Positions 20,828-29,604 of a stretch of DNA of 64,000 nucleotides are shown here, piece after piece; the stretch's first letter is position 1, and every line of letters starts with the position of its first letter. This DNA is from Tsuneonella deserti (GTDB taxonomy: Bacteria > Pseudomonadota > Alphaproteobacteria > Sphingomonadales > Sphingomonadaceae). Location: contig NZ_BMKL01000001.1 of NCBI RefSeq assembly GCF_014644315.1, forward strand, positions 1,127,001 through 1,191,000. Reading direction: 5' to 3'. The translations under genes and the position numbers were made by a program. Below the pieces are notes generated by a model that saw only the letters and a program-made list of their open reading frames with translations, was not told where the DNA came from and ran no database searches.

Positions 20828-21933
20828 CAGTAGCTCTCCACCAGGACGTCGGTGTAGAGTTCGGCCGGCGCCGGCTCGGGCGAGCTTTCCGCAAAGTCTG
20901 CAGCTTCCGAACCGGTCGCGCGGATGCGCTTGTCGATGTCCTTCAATTCATCCTCTGTCTTGCCGCGCGCGAGCAGTTCGGTTTTCGCCCGCTCGATCGG
21001 GTCATTATGTTCGCGCTGGTCCTGCACTTCCTCGCGCGTGCGGTACTTGGCCGGATCGGACATGGAGTGCCCGCGATACCGATAGGTGTTGAGCTCCATC
21101 AGCACCGGTCCGTTGCCCTCGCGCACGTGCTTGAATGCCAGCTCGGCAGCCTGACGAACTTCGAGCACGTCCATGCCGTTCACGTCCATGCCGGGAATAC
21201 GGAAAGCGGTTCCGCGACGGTAGAACTCTGTCTCGGCACTCGAACGCGCGGTGCTGGTGCCCATCGCATACTGGTTGTTCTCGATCGCGAAGACGATCGG
21301 CAGCTTCCACAGCGAGGCCATGTTGAACGTCTCGTAGACCTGGCCCTGATTGGCGGCGCCGTCTCCGAAATAGGCCAGGCACAATCCGCCGTCTCCGCGG
21401 TACTGGTGTGCCAGAGCAAGACCACCGCCCAGCGCCACCTGCGCACCGACGATGCCGTGGCCGCCGTAAAACTTATGCTCGGTCGAAAACATGTGCATCG
21501 ACCCGCCCTTGCCCTTCGAGATGCCCGCCTCGCGCCCGGTCAGTTCTGCCATGATGACCTTGGGATCGATGCCGTAGGCGAGCATGTGGCCGTGATCGCG
21601 GTACCCGGTGATCACGCTGTCCTTGTCGTTGTCGAGCGCGCTCTGCAGGCCGATCGCGACAGCTTCCTGGCCGATATAGAGGTGGCAGAAGCCGCCGATG
21701 AGGCCGAGGCCGTAGAGCTGGCCCGCCCGTTCCTCGAAGCGCCGGATCAGGAGCATCTGTTCGTAGAACTTCAGAAGCTCTTCGTCAGACGCCTCGTAAC
21801 GCGGTGACTTTGCGTGCGTTTCCTGCAGCGAATGAAGGATGAATTCCGGTTCGTTGCTGGCGGCGTTTCCGCCATTGGCGGGGTTGGCTGCTGATGGGGC
21901 GCCGGTTTTGCCCTTGGTGGCTGATCTGGCCAA
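20827..21933 (-). CDS. pdhA: Pyruvate dehydrogenase E1 component subunit alpha
   Basis: Alpha subunit of the heterotetrameric E1, 368 residues. The thiamine-diphosphate/Mg motif is GDGAANQG to [10 protein letters not shown], and the phosphorylation-loop-like region YRGHSMSDP is present. The Ala/Asn-rich N-terminal 30 residues are less conserved. The start is TTG 21933 behind AGGA. It is translationally coupled to pdhB. FtsB is encoded 142 bases upstream on the same strand, a neighbourhood (eno-ftsB-pdhA) familiar in alphaproteobacteria. Confidence 0.96.
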   Translation of the reverse strand: MARSATKGKTGAPSAANPANGGNAASNEPEFILHSLQETHAKSPRYEASDEELLKFYEQMLLIRRFEERAGQLYGLGLIGGFCHLYIGQEAVAIGLQSALDNDKDSVITGYRDHGHMLAYGIDPKVIMAELTGREAGISKGKGGSMHMFSTEHKFYGGHGIVGAQVALGGGLALAHQYRGDGGLCLAYFGDGAANQGQVYETFNMASLWKLPIVFAIENNQYAMGTSTARSSAETEFYRRGTAFRIPGMDVNGMDVLEVRQAAELAFKHVREGNGPVLMELNTYRYRGHSMSDPAKYRTREEVQDQREHNDPIERAKTELLARGKTEDELKDIDKRIRATGSEAADFAESSPEPAPAELYTDVLVESY

Positions 21934-22075
21934 GGTGGTCCTCGCTATCGTGTCTCGCCGGGGAGGTGGCGTGTGGCGGTCAGCCTATGGCCCAAGCACC
22001 CACGGGGTGCAATGCACCGGGACACGAAATTGCCGTAGCGGAAACCGCGCCTTGCCGGCCCGGAGTCCCCCGCGG

Positions 22076-22396
22076 CTAACGCTCGGGCTTGAGGATCAGC
22101 ACGACCTCGTCAGGGTGGACGACGTTCAGGTTCTTGCGGATGAGTTCGCCGCTGAGGTCAGCGTCAGCATGGTTGGGATCGAGCAAGTCGACCTGCAGCT
22201 TCAGCTCGTCACGCTGGTGAGCGAGACGGGCAATTTCGGCCTTGCGCTGATCGAGCACGCGAAGATTCTCGCCCCAGGCCAGCAGCCCGCTGGGCCCGGC
22301 GATGGCCAGGCCGCCGAGAACGAGCAGGATAAACAGAGCCGCACCCTGCGTCAGCCGCTCCTTTGGTGAAGTGATTGTGTGTCCCTCGCGTGTCAC
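22076..22396 (-). CDS. ftsB: Septum formation initiator FtsB/DivIC family protein
   Basis: Bitopic divisome protein of 106 residues: a short cytoplasmic N-terminus, one transmembrane helix (about residues 18-35, GAALFILLVLGGLAIAG), then a coiled coil (LDQRKAEIARLAHQRDEL) and the DivIC-like end LNVVHPDEVVLIL. FtsB, with FtsL and FtsQ, signals septal peptidoglycan synthesis. The start appears to be GTG 22396. It lies upstream of pdhA on the same strand. Confidence 0.87.
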   Translation of the reverse strand: MTREGHTITSPKERLTQGAALFILLVLGGLAIAGPSGLLAWGENLRVLDQRKAEIARLAHQRDELKLQVDLLDPNHADADLSGELIRKNLNVVHPDEVVLILKPER

Positions 22397-22517
22397 AATC
22401 TCACAGAATCACAGTTAACTTCGGGTATCAAGAGGTTTGTGGGCGCGGATTGCGAAACTGGTTGAAGACCGCGCGAAATGTGCTGCCAAGGCCGCAGGGT
22501 GACGATAATCTGGCGTC

Positions 22518-22892
22518 ATGAAGGCGGCCCGCTCTTTCAAATGGACCCTGGGTGCCATGGCGGTGATCGCAATTGCGTTTGCGATTCGGTTTTTGCTGGC
22601 CGAGGGGGCGCCAACGATCGAACGTGACGGGCTCACTTTCGCCTCCCCGCACCTTGCTACAGCGCTTCAGCGGACGCAGCCCGGGAGCGGCGTGCGGATC
22701 ATCTCGACGTTCCGCGACGGTGAGGTGCCCTGCAAGGCCTTCGTGGGCGAAGGCGCATCGGGCATTGCGTGCCGGGAGCGCGGCGGATGGCATCTCCGGG
22801 TGGTGCGTAGCGGGGTATCGCTCGACGACCCTGCCGGGACGAAGGCTCTGGAGCTCGCCTTGCGCCGATCGGCGGCCGAAATGTCTCAATAA
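22518..22892 (+). CDS. Small single-pass membrane protein of unknown function
   Basis: A 124-residue protein with an N-terminal transmembrane helix (about residues 9-28, TLGAMAVIAIAFAIRFLLA) and a soluble domain of about 95 residues, probably periplasmic, with two cysteines (EVPCKAF and GIACRERG) that could pair. I do not recognise a family. It is divergent from ftsB and overlaps the end of the convergent acyl-CoA dehydrogenase gene by seven bases. Confidence 0.7.
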   Translation: MKAARSFKWTLGAMAVIAIAFAIRFLLAEGAPTIERDGLTFASPHLATALQRTQPGSGVRIISTFRDGEVPCKAFVGEGASGIACRERGGWHLRVVRSGVSLDDPAGTKALELALRRSAAEMSQ

Positions 22893-24043
22893 CTGCGCGG
22901 CAGCCCCAGCACGTGCTCGGCGAGATATGACAGGATCAGGTTCGTGCTGATCGGGGCGACGGTATAGAGCCGCGCCTCGCGGAACTTGCGCTCCACATCG
23001 TATTCCTCGGCAAAGCCGAAACCGCCGAATGTCTGAACGCACATGTCGGCCGCTTCCCAACTCGCCTCGCTGGCGAGAAGTTTGGCCATGTTGGCCTCCT
23101 CACCCGGATTACCGCCAGCGTCGTATGCACGTGCCGCGTGGTGGACCATCAGCTCGGCGGCTCGCATACGGGCATAGCAACGGGCAATAGGGAATTGAAT
23201 TCCCTGGTTTTGTCCGATGGGCCGGTTGAAGACCATGCGCTCTTTCGCATAGCTCGAGGCCTTCTCGATGAACCACTTCGCGTCGCCGACGCATTCCGCG
23301 GCGATGAGGATCCGTTCGGCATTCATGCCCGACAGGATGTAGCGGAAGCCCTGCCCTTCCTCGCCTACCAGGGCGGATGCCGGAATGCGCAGATCCTCGA
23401 AGAAAACCTCCGTCGTCGAGTGGTTCATGAGGGTGCGAATTGGCTTGATCGTCAGGCCGTTACCGAGAGCTTCTCGCATATCGACGAGGAAGATGGACAG
23501 CCCCTCGGTTCGCTTCACGGCCTCTTCGCGCGGGGTTGTGCGAGCGAGAAGGAGCATGAGGTCGGAATGCTCGGCCCGGCTGGTCCAGACCTTCTGTCCG
23601 TTGACGACATACGTGTCGCCATCGCGCACCGCGCGCGTCTTCAGCGAAAGAGTATCGGTGCCGCTGGTCGGTTCGGACACGCCGAACGCCTGCAGGCGCA
23701 GCTCGCCGCTGGCGATCCCTGGCAGGTAGCGCGACTTCTGCTCGGCACTGCCGTACCGAAGCAGGGTGTTCATGATGTACATTTGCGCGTGGGCGCTGGC
23801 GCCGTTGCAGCCGGAAGCCTGGATCTCCTCCATGATCACCGCCGCGGCGTCGAGCTTCAGCCCGCTTCCGCCAAATTCCTCCGGAATCAGAGCCGCGAGG
23901 AAGCCCGCGCGGGTGAGCGCGTCGACGAATTTGCCCGGATAGGCCCGGTCGCGGTCCTTCGCGCGCCAATACTCGCCCGGAAACTCGGCGCAGAGCGCCC
24001 GTACTGCACGGCGGATTTCCGCCAGGTCCTCGCGTTCGTCCAT
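22886..24043 (-). CDS. Acyl-CoA dehydrogenase family protein
   Basis: FAD-dependent oxidoreductase of 385 residues with the three family domains: helical N-domain (to about 120), beta domain (QAFGVSEPTSGTDT, VVNGQKVWTS) and C-terminal helical domain (ERMVFNRPIGQNQGIQFPIA, VQTFGGFGFAEEYDVERKFR). The usual catalytic Glu in a YEGT-type motif is replaced by VAPIST near the C-terminus. A Glu in GMNAERILIA sits where isovaleryl-CoA dehydrogenase has its base, so activity may be retained with a different base; this is inference. The substrate is unknown. No beta-oxidation genes are adjacent. Confidence 0.9.
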   Translation of the reverse strand: MDEREDLAEIRRAVRALCAEFPGEYWRAKDRDRAYPGKFVDALTRAGFLAALIPEEFGGSGLKLDAAAVIMEEIQASGCNGASAHAQMYIMNTLLRYGSAEQKSRYLPGIASGELRLQAFGVSEPTSGTDTLSLKTRAVRDGDTYVVNGQKVWTSRAEHSDLMLLLARTTPREEAVKRTEGLSIFLVDMREALGNGLTIKPIRTLMNHSTTEVFFEDLRIPASALVGEEGQGFRYILSGMNAERILIAAECVGDAKWFIEKASSYAKERMVFNRPIGQNQGIQFPIARCYARMRAAELMVHHAARAYDAGGNPGEEANMAKLLASEASWEAADMCVQTFGGFGFAEEYDVERKFREARLYTVAPISTNLILSYLAEHVLGLPRSY

Positions 24044-24096
24044 CGCTTGTGACTAGCGGTTGGCGAATGCCGCGCAAGACGGAACCGCATGGGCGA

Positions 24097-24123
24097 TTGT
24101 CAGCCCGCTGCAGCGCGGATAAG
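24097..24123 (+). promoter_or_regulatory. Weak promoter candidate for tRNA-Arg
   Basis: TTGTCA (24097-24102) resembles a -35 box and GATAAG (24118-24123) a -10 box, but the spacing is only 15. It lies about a dozen bases upstream of the tRNA, the expected place. By-eye call only. Confidence 0.3.
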
Positions 24124-24135
24124 GCACCCGCCGGC

Positions 24136-24212
24136 GCGCCCGTAGCTCAGCAGGATAGAGCACCAGATTCCTAATCTGGGGGCCACAGGTTCGAATCCTG
24201 TCGGGCGCACCA
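24136..24212 (+). tRNA. tRNA-Arg (anticodon CCU)
   Basis: A 77-base cloverleaf: acceptor stem GCGCCCG pairs with CGGGCGC, the D-arm has AGCTCAG...GAGCA, the anticodon loop TTCCTAA gives CCU, which reads AGG, and the T-arm contains GGTTCGAATCC. The 3' CCA is encoded. The stop codon of the convergent DUF488 gene begins on the very next base, so there is no spacer on this side. No integrase or attachment repeat was noticed beside it. Confidence 0.96.
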
Positions 24213-24758
24213 TCAAACTTCGGCGGGATACACCAGCGCCTGCCCCTCTACGCGGGCGGCGGGGGTCATCTTCGCCGGCTCGACCCGGTCGGCTCCCATC
24301 AGGTGGAACACCTCTCTTCCGGCGTCGAGCATGTAATCCGCTACGAAGCGACGGTGACAACGCCACCAGACGGCTTCCGAACACATGATCGCGCAACGCC
24401 GCTCACTGCTGAGTGCGCTGAGCTGGGCAAGACCCCGTTGGAATTCGTCGGACAGCGCATAGTCTGCGTAGTTGTGAAAGCTTTGATTGGTCCAGTAAGC
24501 GTTGACCTCGGGCGGAACCGTCTTCGACTTTGGCCTGCGTCCGCCCAGCTCCTCGATCCTGACATGACCGATTTGCCAACGCTCCAGCGTTTCGGGCAAA
24601 GTGTCGAGGTTGTATTGCGGGTTGGTCCGCGAACGCGGCGTGCTTCGTATATCGACCAGCACATCGATCCGGCCTGCGCGCAACAGCTCGACGAATTCCT
24701 CGATCGAACGTGTCGAATGACCGACGGTGAATAACGGGAGGGCGTCCGTTTCCGTCAC
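24213..24758 (-). CDS. DUF488 family protein
   Basis: A 181-residue DUF488-domain protein of unknown biochemical function. The conserved N-terminal FTVGHSTRSIEEFVELL, VDIRSTPRSR and the His-rich CHRRFVADYM segment are characteristic; conserved Arg, Cys and His residues have led others to suspect an enzyme, but no activity is established. The start is GTG 24758, overlapping the previous stop as GTGA. It is last in a five-gene minus-strand unit and ends directly against tRNA-Arg. Confidence 0.88.
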   Translation of the reverse strand: MTETDALPLFTVGHSTRSIEEFVELLRAGRIDVLVDIRSTPRSRTNPQYNLDTLPETLERWQIGHVRIEELGGRRPKSKTVPPEVNAYWTNQSFHNYADYALSDEFQRGLAQLSALSSERRCAIMCSEAVWWRCHRRFVADYMLDAGREVFHLMGADRVEPAKMTPAARVEGQALVYPAEV

Positions 24759-25345
24759 GCCAGAGCCTCCCGGACCGCGGACCGCAAGGCGGGCAGGACT
24801 TCCGCTTCGAACCACGGATTGCGCTTCATCCAGACTTGCGAACGCCACGAAGGGTGCGGGAGCGGAAGCACCTCTGGAAGATGGTCCCGAAACGCGCGCA
24901 CGCGTTCGGTCATGGCGCCACGACCTAGCCGCTCGACCTGTGCGTAGCTGCCAATCAACAGGGTGAGGCGAAGCTGGCGCAGCTGCGCCATGATGCGCGC
25001 GCGCCACAGCGGGGCGCACTCCGGGCGCGGCGGCGCATCGCCTCCGCCCTTGCGGCCAGGATAGCACAGTCCCATGGGGACGATCGCCACGCGGCTCGCG
25101 TCGTAGAACTCTTCACGAGCAACGCCCATCCACTCACGCAGTCGATCCCCCGACGCGTCGGCGAAGGGCACGCCGCTATGATGGACCTTCGTTCCTGGTG
25201 CCTGGCTCGCGACGAGGATGCGCGCGGTCGGCGAGATCTGCAGGACCGGCCGGGGACCGAGCGGCAGAACGTGACTGCAGGCACGGCAGGCGGCAATCCC
25301 CGCAAGCAGGTCGTCGATCGGCTCGGCTTCATGCAGTGCAGGCAT
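24755..25345 (-). CDS. Uracil-DNA glycosylase superfamily protein
   Basis: A 196-residue member of the uracil-DNA glycosylase fold (COG1573-like). It shows an N-terminal CRAC segment, the motif-A-like ASQAPGTKVHHSGVPFAD, CYPGRKGGGDAPPRPEC, LLIGSYAQ and the motif-B-like PLPHPSWR with the active-site-loop His. The iron-sulfur cysteines of family 4 enzymes are not all evident, so the substrate range is uncertain. It is coupled to DUF488 downstream (GTGA) and nine bases from DUF1178 upstream. Confidence 0.85.
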   Translation of the reverse strand: MPALHEAEPIDDLLAGIAACRACSHVLPLGPRPVLQISPTARILVASQAPGTKVHHSGVPFADASGDRLREWMGVAREEFYDASRVAIVPMGLCYPGRKGGGDAPPRPECAPLWRARIMAQLRQLRLTLLIGSYAQVERLGRGAMTERVRAFRDHLPEVLPLPHPSWRSQVWMKRNPWFEAEVLPALRSAVREALA

Positions 25346-25354
25346 CCGGCTCGA

Positions 25355-25810
25355 TCAGTTGAGCTCGTCTGGCGGGGCGACCGGAAACGGGAGCGGCACT
25401 ACCGCGATCCCTTCTTCAACGAGAGCGGCCGCTTCGTCAGGGGTGGCCTGGCCGTGGATCGTCGCGGCGTCGCGCTCGCCATAGTGCATCGCGCGACTCT
25501 CTTCGGCAAATCGCTCGCCTACCCAGGTGCTTTCTTGCAGCGCAGCCGCCTGCGCCTTGGCAAGCGCGGCCATTGCTTGCCTCAGCGCCGGTGGGATCGC
25601 GTTCGACATCGGCTGAGTAGGGGGAACATCCCGGCGCGCATTTCCCTTCGCCGGAACGGCCGGCGCCATCGGCGCCTTTTCCATCTCAGCCGATCCGCAA
25701 TGCGGGCACGCGACCAGTCCTCTCTTTTTCTGCTCGGCAAAGGCCGCAGAGGAGGCGAACCACGCCTCCGACCGATGGCCCTGCGGGCAAGTGAGGTCGA
25801 ACACGATCAT
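25355..25810 (-). CDS. DUF1178 family protein
   Basis: A 151-residue protein with an N-terminal zinc-ribbon-like pattern (MIVFDLTCPQGHRSEAWF, later CPHCG) typical of DUF1178, a Pro/Ala linker and a conserved helical C-terminal region containing WVGERFAEESRAMHYGE. The function is unknown; the family is widespread in alphaproteobacteria next to the nitrilase and grxC genes, as here. It starts six bases after the nitrilase stop. Confidence 0.87.
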   Translation of the reverse strand: MIVFDLTCPQGHRSEAWFASSAAFAEQKKRGLVACPHCGSAEMEKAPMAPAVPAKGNARRDVPPTQPMSNAIPPALRQAMAALAKAQAAALQESTWVGERFAEESRAMHYGERDAATIHGQATPDEAAALVEEGIAVVPLPFPVAPPDELN

Positions 25811-25816
25811 CGGGTG

Positions 25817-26635
25817 TCAGGTGGCAATCGAACGGCGATTGGCAAGGCTGGGAAGCTGCGCGCGCACCTGCCGGGTCCGGGACCGGTCGATTTCCGCAAA
25901 GCCTAGGCCCGGCCCCTCTCCACCCATGTCGAGCACCACGTCGCCCCACGGGTCGACCACCAGGCTGTGACCGTAAGTCTGGCGACCGTCCTCATGAGCG
26001 CCCACCTGCGCGGCAGCCACGACCCAGGCGCTCGCCTCGACCGCGCGGGCGCGCTGGAGCAGATGCCAGTGCGCCTGGCCCGTGGGCACCGTAAAGGCAG
26101 CAGGGATGGCGATGACGTCGCACGAGCGCTTGCCAAGCTCCTCGAACAGCGCGGGAAAACGAATGTCATAGCAGACCGTCAATCCCAGCCGGCCGACCGG
26201 CGTATCGCCAGCCGTGACGACGCTTGTACCGGCACGATAGGCGTTCGATTCCCGCCAGCTTTCCCCGGTCGACAAATCAACGTCGAACATGTGGATCTTG
26301 TCGTACCGAGCGGCGATCTCCCCCCGGGAGTCAATCAGTAGCGAACGATTGGCCCAGCCCCCCTCGGCCGACACCACCGCGAGGGAACCGAGGGCAATCC
26401 ATAGACCACGCCGTGCCGCCGCCTCGCGGGCCGCGCCGAGAACGCGATTGTCTTCCTCGGGAACGATGTGATGAGAGGCGCGGGCGCGATCGCGGTCCAG
26501 CAGTCCGCTCATCTCGGGGGTGAACAACATGGTTGCGCCGCCCGCGCTGGCATTGTCCGCTGCGGACACGATAGTCCGTGCGTTCACTTCCGGGTCGATC
26601 CCGGCGTTCATCTGCAGCAGCGCGATGCGCGTCAT
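25817..26635 (-). CDS. Carbon-nitrogen hydrolase (nitrilase superfamily)
   Basis: A 272-residue amidase of the nitrilase superfamily with the full Glu-Lys-Cys triad: Glu41 (TPEMS), Lys113 (YDKIHMFDVD) and Cys155 (VCYDIRFP). The sequence resembles Nit1/YafV-type proteins, for which deaminated glutathione amidase is an established activity in relatives; the neighbouring glutaredoxin gene is compatible with that, but the assignment is inference. Its ATG overlaps the grxC stop (ATGA). Confidence 0.88.
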   Translation of the reverse strand: MTRIALLQMNAGIDPEVNARTIVSAADNASAGGATMLFTPEMSGLLDRDRARASHHIVPEEDNRVLGAAREAAARRGLWIALGSLAVVSAEGGWANRSLLIDSRGEIAARYDKIHMFDVDLSTGESWRESNAYRAGTSVVTAGDTPVGRLGLTVCYDIRFPALFEELGKRSCDVIAIPAAFTVPTGQAHWHLLQRARAVEASAWVVAAAQVGAHEDGRQTYGHSLVVDPWGDVVLDMGGEGPGLGFAEIDRSRTRQVRAQLPSLANRRSIAT

Positions 26636-26898
26636 GCGCCGGCGAGTAATGCGTCGAGTTTGCCGGATGCTTCCAGTGCATGGAGATCGTCGGATCCCCC
26701 TATATGGGTGGCGCCGATGAATATCTGGGGCACGGTGCGTGCGCCGGGCGCCCGCTGCAGCATCTCGGCACGTTTTGGCCCGCCCAACGTGATGTCGTGC
26801 TCGGTATAGGCAACGCCCTTTTTATCGAGCAGACGCTTGGCCCGGAAGCAGAAGCCGCAGCCGAACTTGGTGTAGATCACGACTTCGGGGGCGGCCAT
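26632..26898 (-). CDS. grxC: Glutaredoxin 3
   Basis: An 88-residue dithiol glutaredoxin with active site CGFC (in YTKFGCGFCFRAK) instead of the classic CPYC, the cis-Pro motif RTVPQIFIG and the glutathione-binding GGSDDLHAL. It reduces disulfides and mixed glutathione disulfides in the cytoplasm. The start at 26898 (MAAPEVVIYTK) gives the normal family length; an upstream ATG at 26928 would add ten residues reaching the divergent heat-shock promoter. It is first in the minus-strand unit grxC-nitrilase-DUF1178-UDG-DUF488. Confidence 0.92.
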   Translation of the reverse strand: MAAPEVVIYTKFGCGFCFRAKRLLDKKGVAYTEHDITLGGPKRAEMLQRAPGARTVPQIFIGATHIGGSDDLHALEASGKLDALLAGA

Positions 26899-26931
26899 CG
26901 ATTGTCCTTCGCTACAGACCAGCAACACCCT

Positions 26932-26958
26932 CTTGAACCGGGTATGCAGTCAACTATG
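26932..26958 (+). promoter_or_regulatory. Sigma-32 (RpoH)-type heat-shock promoter candidate
   Basis: CTTG at 26932-26935 (CTTGAA) and ACTATGT (from about 26953) are separated by 17 bases. This fits the alphaproteobacterial RpoH pattern CTTG-N17-CYTATnT with one mismatch in the -10 box. Initiation near 26965 would give a leader of roughly 100 bases before the small heat-shock gene. Confidence 0.6.
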
Positions 26959-26964
26959 TCAAGG

Positions 26965-27067
26965 CAGCCTGTCCGTGCCGCAAGGCGGGCGGAAAGGCAA
27001 CGTTTCGGCGGGCGCCGCGGGTGCGGGTCCGTCGGTGGTTCAAATTGCTCATTGGAGGATTTGTTTC
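26965..27067 (+). promoter_or_regulatory. ROSE-type RNA thermometer in the hsp20 leader
   Basis: The final hairpin, 27041-27063, pairs CAAATTGCT with AGGATTTG around loop CATTGG. It sequesters the Shine-Dalgarno GGAGGA (27054-27059). The UUGCU opposite AGGA with one unpaired G is the hallmark of ROSE elements, which melt at heat-shock temperature. GC-rich sequence upstream (26981-27040) could form the usual preceding hairpins. ROSE elements upstream of small heat-shock genes are established in alphaproteobacteria. The 5' boundary is estimated. Confidence 0.8.
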
Positions 27068-27547
27068 ATGTCACGCCTTGATTTCACCCCCTATCGCCGC
27101 ACCACGGTTGGCTTCGACAAGCTGTTCGATCTGCTCGAGAGCCAGGTGCGCAACAACGCGGGGGACAACTACCCGCCGTTCAACATCGAGCGGCGCGGCG
27201 AGGACGAGTACCGCATCACGCTGGCGGTCGCGGGTTTCCGCGCCGGTGATCTCGATATCACCGCCCAGCAGAACCTGTTGGTCGTGCAAGGTCGCAAGCG
27301 CCCTGACAACCCGCAGGGAGAGGTGCTCCACCTGGGGATCGCCAATCGTGGCTTCGAACGCCGGTTCGAACTGGCCGATTTCGTGCGAGTCGAAAAAGCC
27401 GACCTCGCCGATGGCCTGTTGATCATCGACCTCGTGCGCGAGGTTCCCGAGGCGATGAAGCCCAAGAAGATCCACGTCGGCGGACAGCCGGCTCTGGAGG
27501 TCGTCAAGGATGGCGACGAGAGTTCCGGCACAGCCGATGCCGCCTGA
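27068..27547 (+). CDS. Small heat-shock protein, Hsp20/IbpA family
   Basis: A 159-residue alpha-crystallin-domain holdase that binds unfolding proteins. The N-terminal MSRLDFTPYRRTTVGFDKLF resembles IbpA. The crystallin domain runs about residues 35-130 (FNIERRGEDEYRITLAVAGF, GFERRFELADFVRV), followed by a C-terminal extension. The I-x-I/V anchoring motif appears as KKIHVGG rather than a classic IxI. The start at 27068 follows GGAGGA; that ribosome site lies in a ROSE hairpin, so translation should be temperature-controlled. Confidence 0.92.
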   Translation: MSRLDFTPYRRTTVGFDKLFDLLESQVRNNAGDNYPPFNIERRGEDEYRITLAVAGFRAGDLDITAQQNLLVVQGRKRPDNPQGEVLHLGIANRGFERRFELADFVRVEKADLADGLLIIDLVREVPEAMKPKKIHVGGQPALEVVKDGDESSGTADAA

Positions 27548-27862
27548 GGCAACGGCGTCTGGCGCCTGACTTCAACGAATGGGGGCGGACCTTGCGGCCC
27601 GCCCCCGCGACGTGAACGCCGCCTCGGGCGAATCTGACCGTCCGGGTCGCAGAAGACGATCAAACACGCACCAAGTCCATTTCTCTTGCTTCGGTTCTGC
27701 CCTGGGCTGCCATACGCAGTTTCCCGCAGACAAACTTAGCAAAAGGCAATTTTGCGGTAACCCTGCTCCCCTACGGGCGAACGGCCCTGTTTGGCAACAT
27801 ATATAACGTTTGCTGCCAGTTTTCTTGTAAGAAATAACCCGAGGCGCTTTCCGGGCTGGGGT
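27548..27862. other. Non-coding region between convergent hsp20 and pyrG
   Basis: About 315 bases without a credible gene. The left part contains the GC hairpin described separately. The right half (about 27650-27840) is noticeably AT-richer than the surroundings, but I could not recognise a promoter, RNA or mobile-element remnant in it. Confidence 0.5.
27581..27606 (+). terminator. Hairpin, possible terminator of hsp20
   Basis: GGGGGCGG (27581-27588) and CCGCCCCC (27599-27606) form a perfect 8-bp stem with a 10-base loop, 34 bases after the hsp20 stop. There is no T-run, so termination strength is doubtful. Confidence 0.4.
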
Positions 27863-29494
27863 CTAGACGAGACGCGCCTGGCGCAGGGCGGCGCCGATAA
27901 ACCCGGCGAACAGCGGGTGGGGGTCGAAGGGCTTGCTTTTCAGTTCCGGGTGGAACTGGACGCCGATGAACCAGGGATGGTCGGGCCTCTCGACTATCTC
28001 GGGCAACAGACCATCGGGTGACATGCCTGAGAATACCATCCCGTCGGCCTCGAGGGCCTGGCGATAGGCCGAATTGACCTCGTACCGGTGGCGATGGCGT
28101 TCGCTGATGGTGGTCGCCCCGCCGTAGATCGCGCTGACGTGGCTATTGCCATCGAGTTTGGCCTCGTAGGCACCCAGGCGCATCGTTCCGCCCAGATCGC
28201 CTTCCACGCTGCGCTTCTGCAGGCCTTCCTTGCTCATCCATTCAGTGATGATGCCGACGACTGGCTCGTCCGTCGGACCGAACTCGGTTGAACTGGCGAG
28301 AGGGCGCCCTGCTGCCCTTACCCCTTCGATGCAGGCCATCTGCATGCCGAGGCAAATGCCGAGAAACGGTACATTGCGCTCCTTGGCGAAACGAACGCTG
28401 GCGATCTTGCCTTCGGAGCCTCGTTCGCCGAATCCACCCGGTACGAGAATCCCGTGCAGCGGCTCAAGCCTGGCGGCGATTTCGTCGTCGTCCGCCTCGA
28501 ACAGTTCGGCGTCGATCCACCGGATGTTGACCTTGACCCGGTTGGCCATCCCGCCGTGAACCAGCGCTTCGTTGAGCGACTTGTAGGCATCCGGGAGGCC
28601 GACGTACTTGCCCACCACGCCGATCGTCACTTCACCCTCGGGGTGCTCGAACCGTTCGAGAATATCGTCCCAACGGGCCATTTCGGGTGCGGGAGCGCTC
28701 ATTCCGAAGTGCCGCAAGACCTCGTCGTCGAGGCCCTCGCGATGGTACTGGACGGGCACCGCGTAGATGCTCGTCGCGTCGAGCGCCGGGATGACCGCTT
28801 CCTTGCGCACGTTACAGAACAGCGCGATCTTCGCCCGCTCGCTGTCGGGCAGCGGCTGTTCGCAGCGGCACAGGAGAAGATCCGGCTGTATGCCCAGCCC
28901 GGTGAGCTCGCGCACGGAATGCTGGGTCGGCTTGGTTTTCAATTCGCCGGCCGCGGCGATGTATGGCACCAGGGTGACGTGGACGAAACAGGTGCGCTCG
29001 CGCCCCAGTTCGTTGCGGACCTGGCGAAGTGCCTCGATGAACGGCAGGCTCTCGATATCGCCCACAGTGCCGCCGATTTCGCACAGGACGAAATCGAGAT
29101 CATCGGTCTCGGCCTGGGCGAAAGCCTTGATGGCGTCGGTGACGTGCGGGATCACCTGCACGGTCGCTCCCAGGTAATCCCCGCGCCGTTCCTTGGCGAT
29201 GATGTCGCGGTAGACGCGGCCCGAAGTGATGTTGTCGCCCTGGTGGGCCGAGACACCGGTGAAGCGTTCATAGTGGCCCAGATCGAGATCGGTCTCGGCA
29301 CCGTCATCCGTCACGTAGACTTCGCCATGCTGGTATGGGCTCATCGTGCCCGGATCGACATTGAGATAGGGGTCGAACTTCCGGATTCGAACGCGGAACC
29401 CCCGTGCCTGCAGCAGAGCCGCCAGGCTCGCCGCCATGAGACCTTTGCCGAGCGAGGAGACCACGCCGCCGGTGATAAAGATATACCGCGCCAT
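27863..29494 (-). CDS. pyrG: CTP synthase
   Basis: Amidates UTP to CTP with glutamine and ATP, the last step of pyrimidine nucleotide synthesis. The 543-residue protein has the synthetase domain ([38 protein letters not shown]) and the class I glutamine amidotransferase domain with the nucleophile Cys in FLGICLGMQ and the His/Glu pair in VQFHPELKS. Full length. It starts at ATG 29494, 110 bases after secG, in the usual alphaproteobacterial order tpiA-secG-pyrG. Confidence 0.97.
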   Translation of the reverse strand: MARYIFITGGVVSSLGKGLMAASLAALLQARGFRVRIRKFDPYLNVDPGTMSPYQHGEVYVTDDGAETDLDLGHYERFTGVSAHQGDNITSGRVYRDIIAKERRGDYLGATVQVIPHVTDAIKAFAQAETDDLDFVLCEIGGTVGDIESLPFIEALRQVRNELGRERTCFVHVTLVPYIAAAGELKTKPTQHSVRELTGLGIQPDLLLCRCEQPLPDSERAKIALFCNVRKEAVIPALDATSIYAVPVQYHREGLDDEVLRHFGMSAPAPEMARWDDILERFEHPEGEVTIGVVGKYVGLPDAYKSLNEALVHGGMANRVKVNIRWIDAELFEADDDEIAARLEPLHGILVPGGFGERGSEGKIASVRFAKERNVPFLGICLGMQMACIEGVRAAGRPLASSTEFGPTDEPVVGIITEWMSKEGLQKRSVEGDLGGTMRLGAYEAKLDGNSHVSAIYGGATTISERHRHRYEVNSAYRQALEADGMVFSGMSPDGLLPEIVERPDHPWFIGVQFHPELKSKPFDPHPLFAGFIGAALRQARLV

Positions 29495-29604
29495 GGGAGT
29501 TGGGCCTTAAGCCTGTGAGTGGGGTGGAGGCAAGCCGGTGGGGGCGGCGGAGTGCCGCAATCCACAACCGCTTCGTCCCGCGGCGGACCGGCTTGGAGGA
29601 AAAA

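Noticed and set aside
19559..20833. A 424-codon plus-strand open frame opposite pdhB
   Set aside because: Antisense to an intact E1-beta gene whose motifs explain the region.
24136..24212. tRNA-Arg as an integration site for a mobile element
   Set aside because: No integrase, direct repeat of the tRNA end or atypical gene block flanks it; the neighbours are ordinary chromosomal genes.
28454..29518. A 354-codon plus-strand open frame opposite pyrG
   Set aside because: Antisense shadow; pyrG on the other strand is complete.
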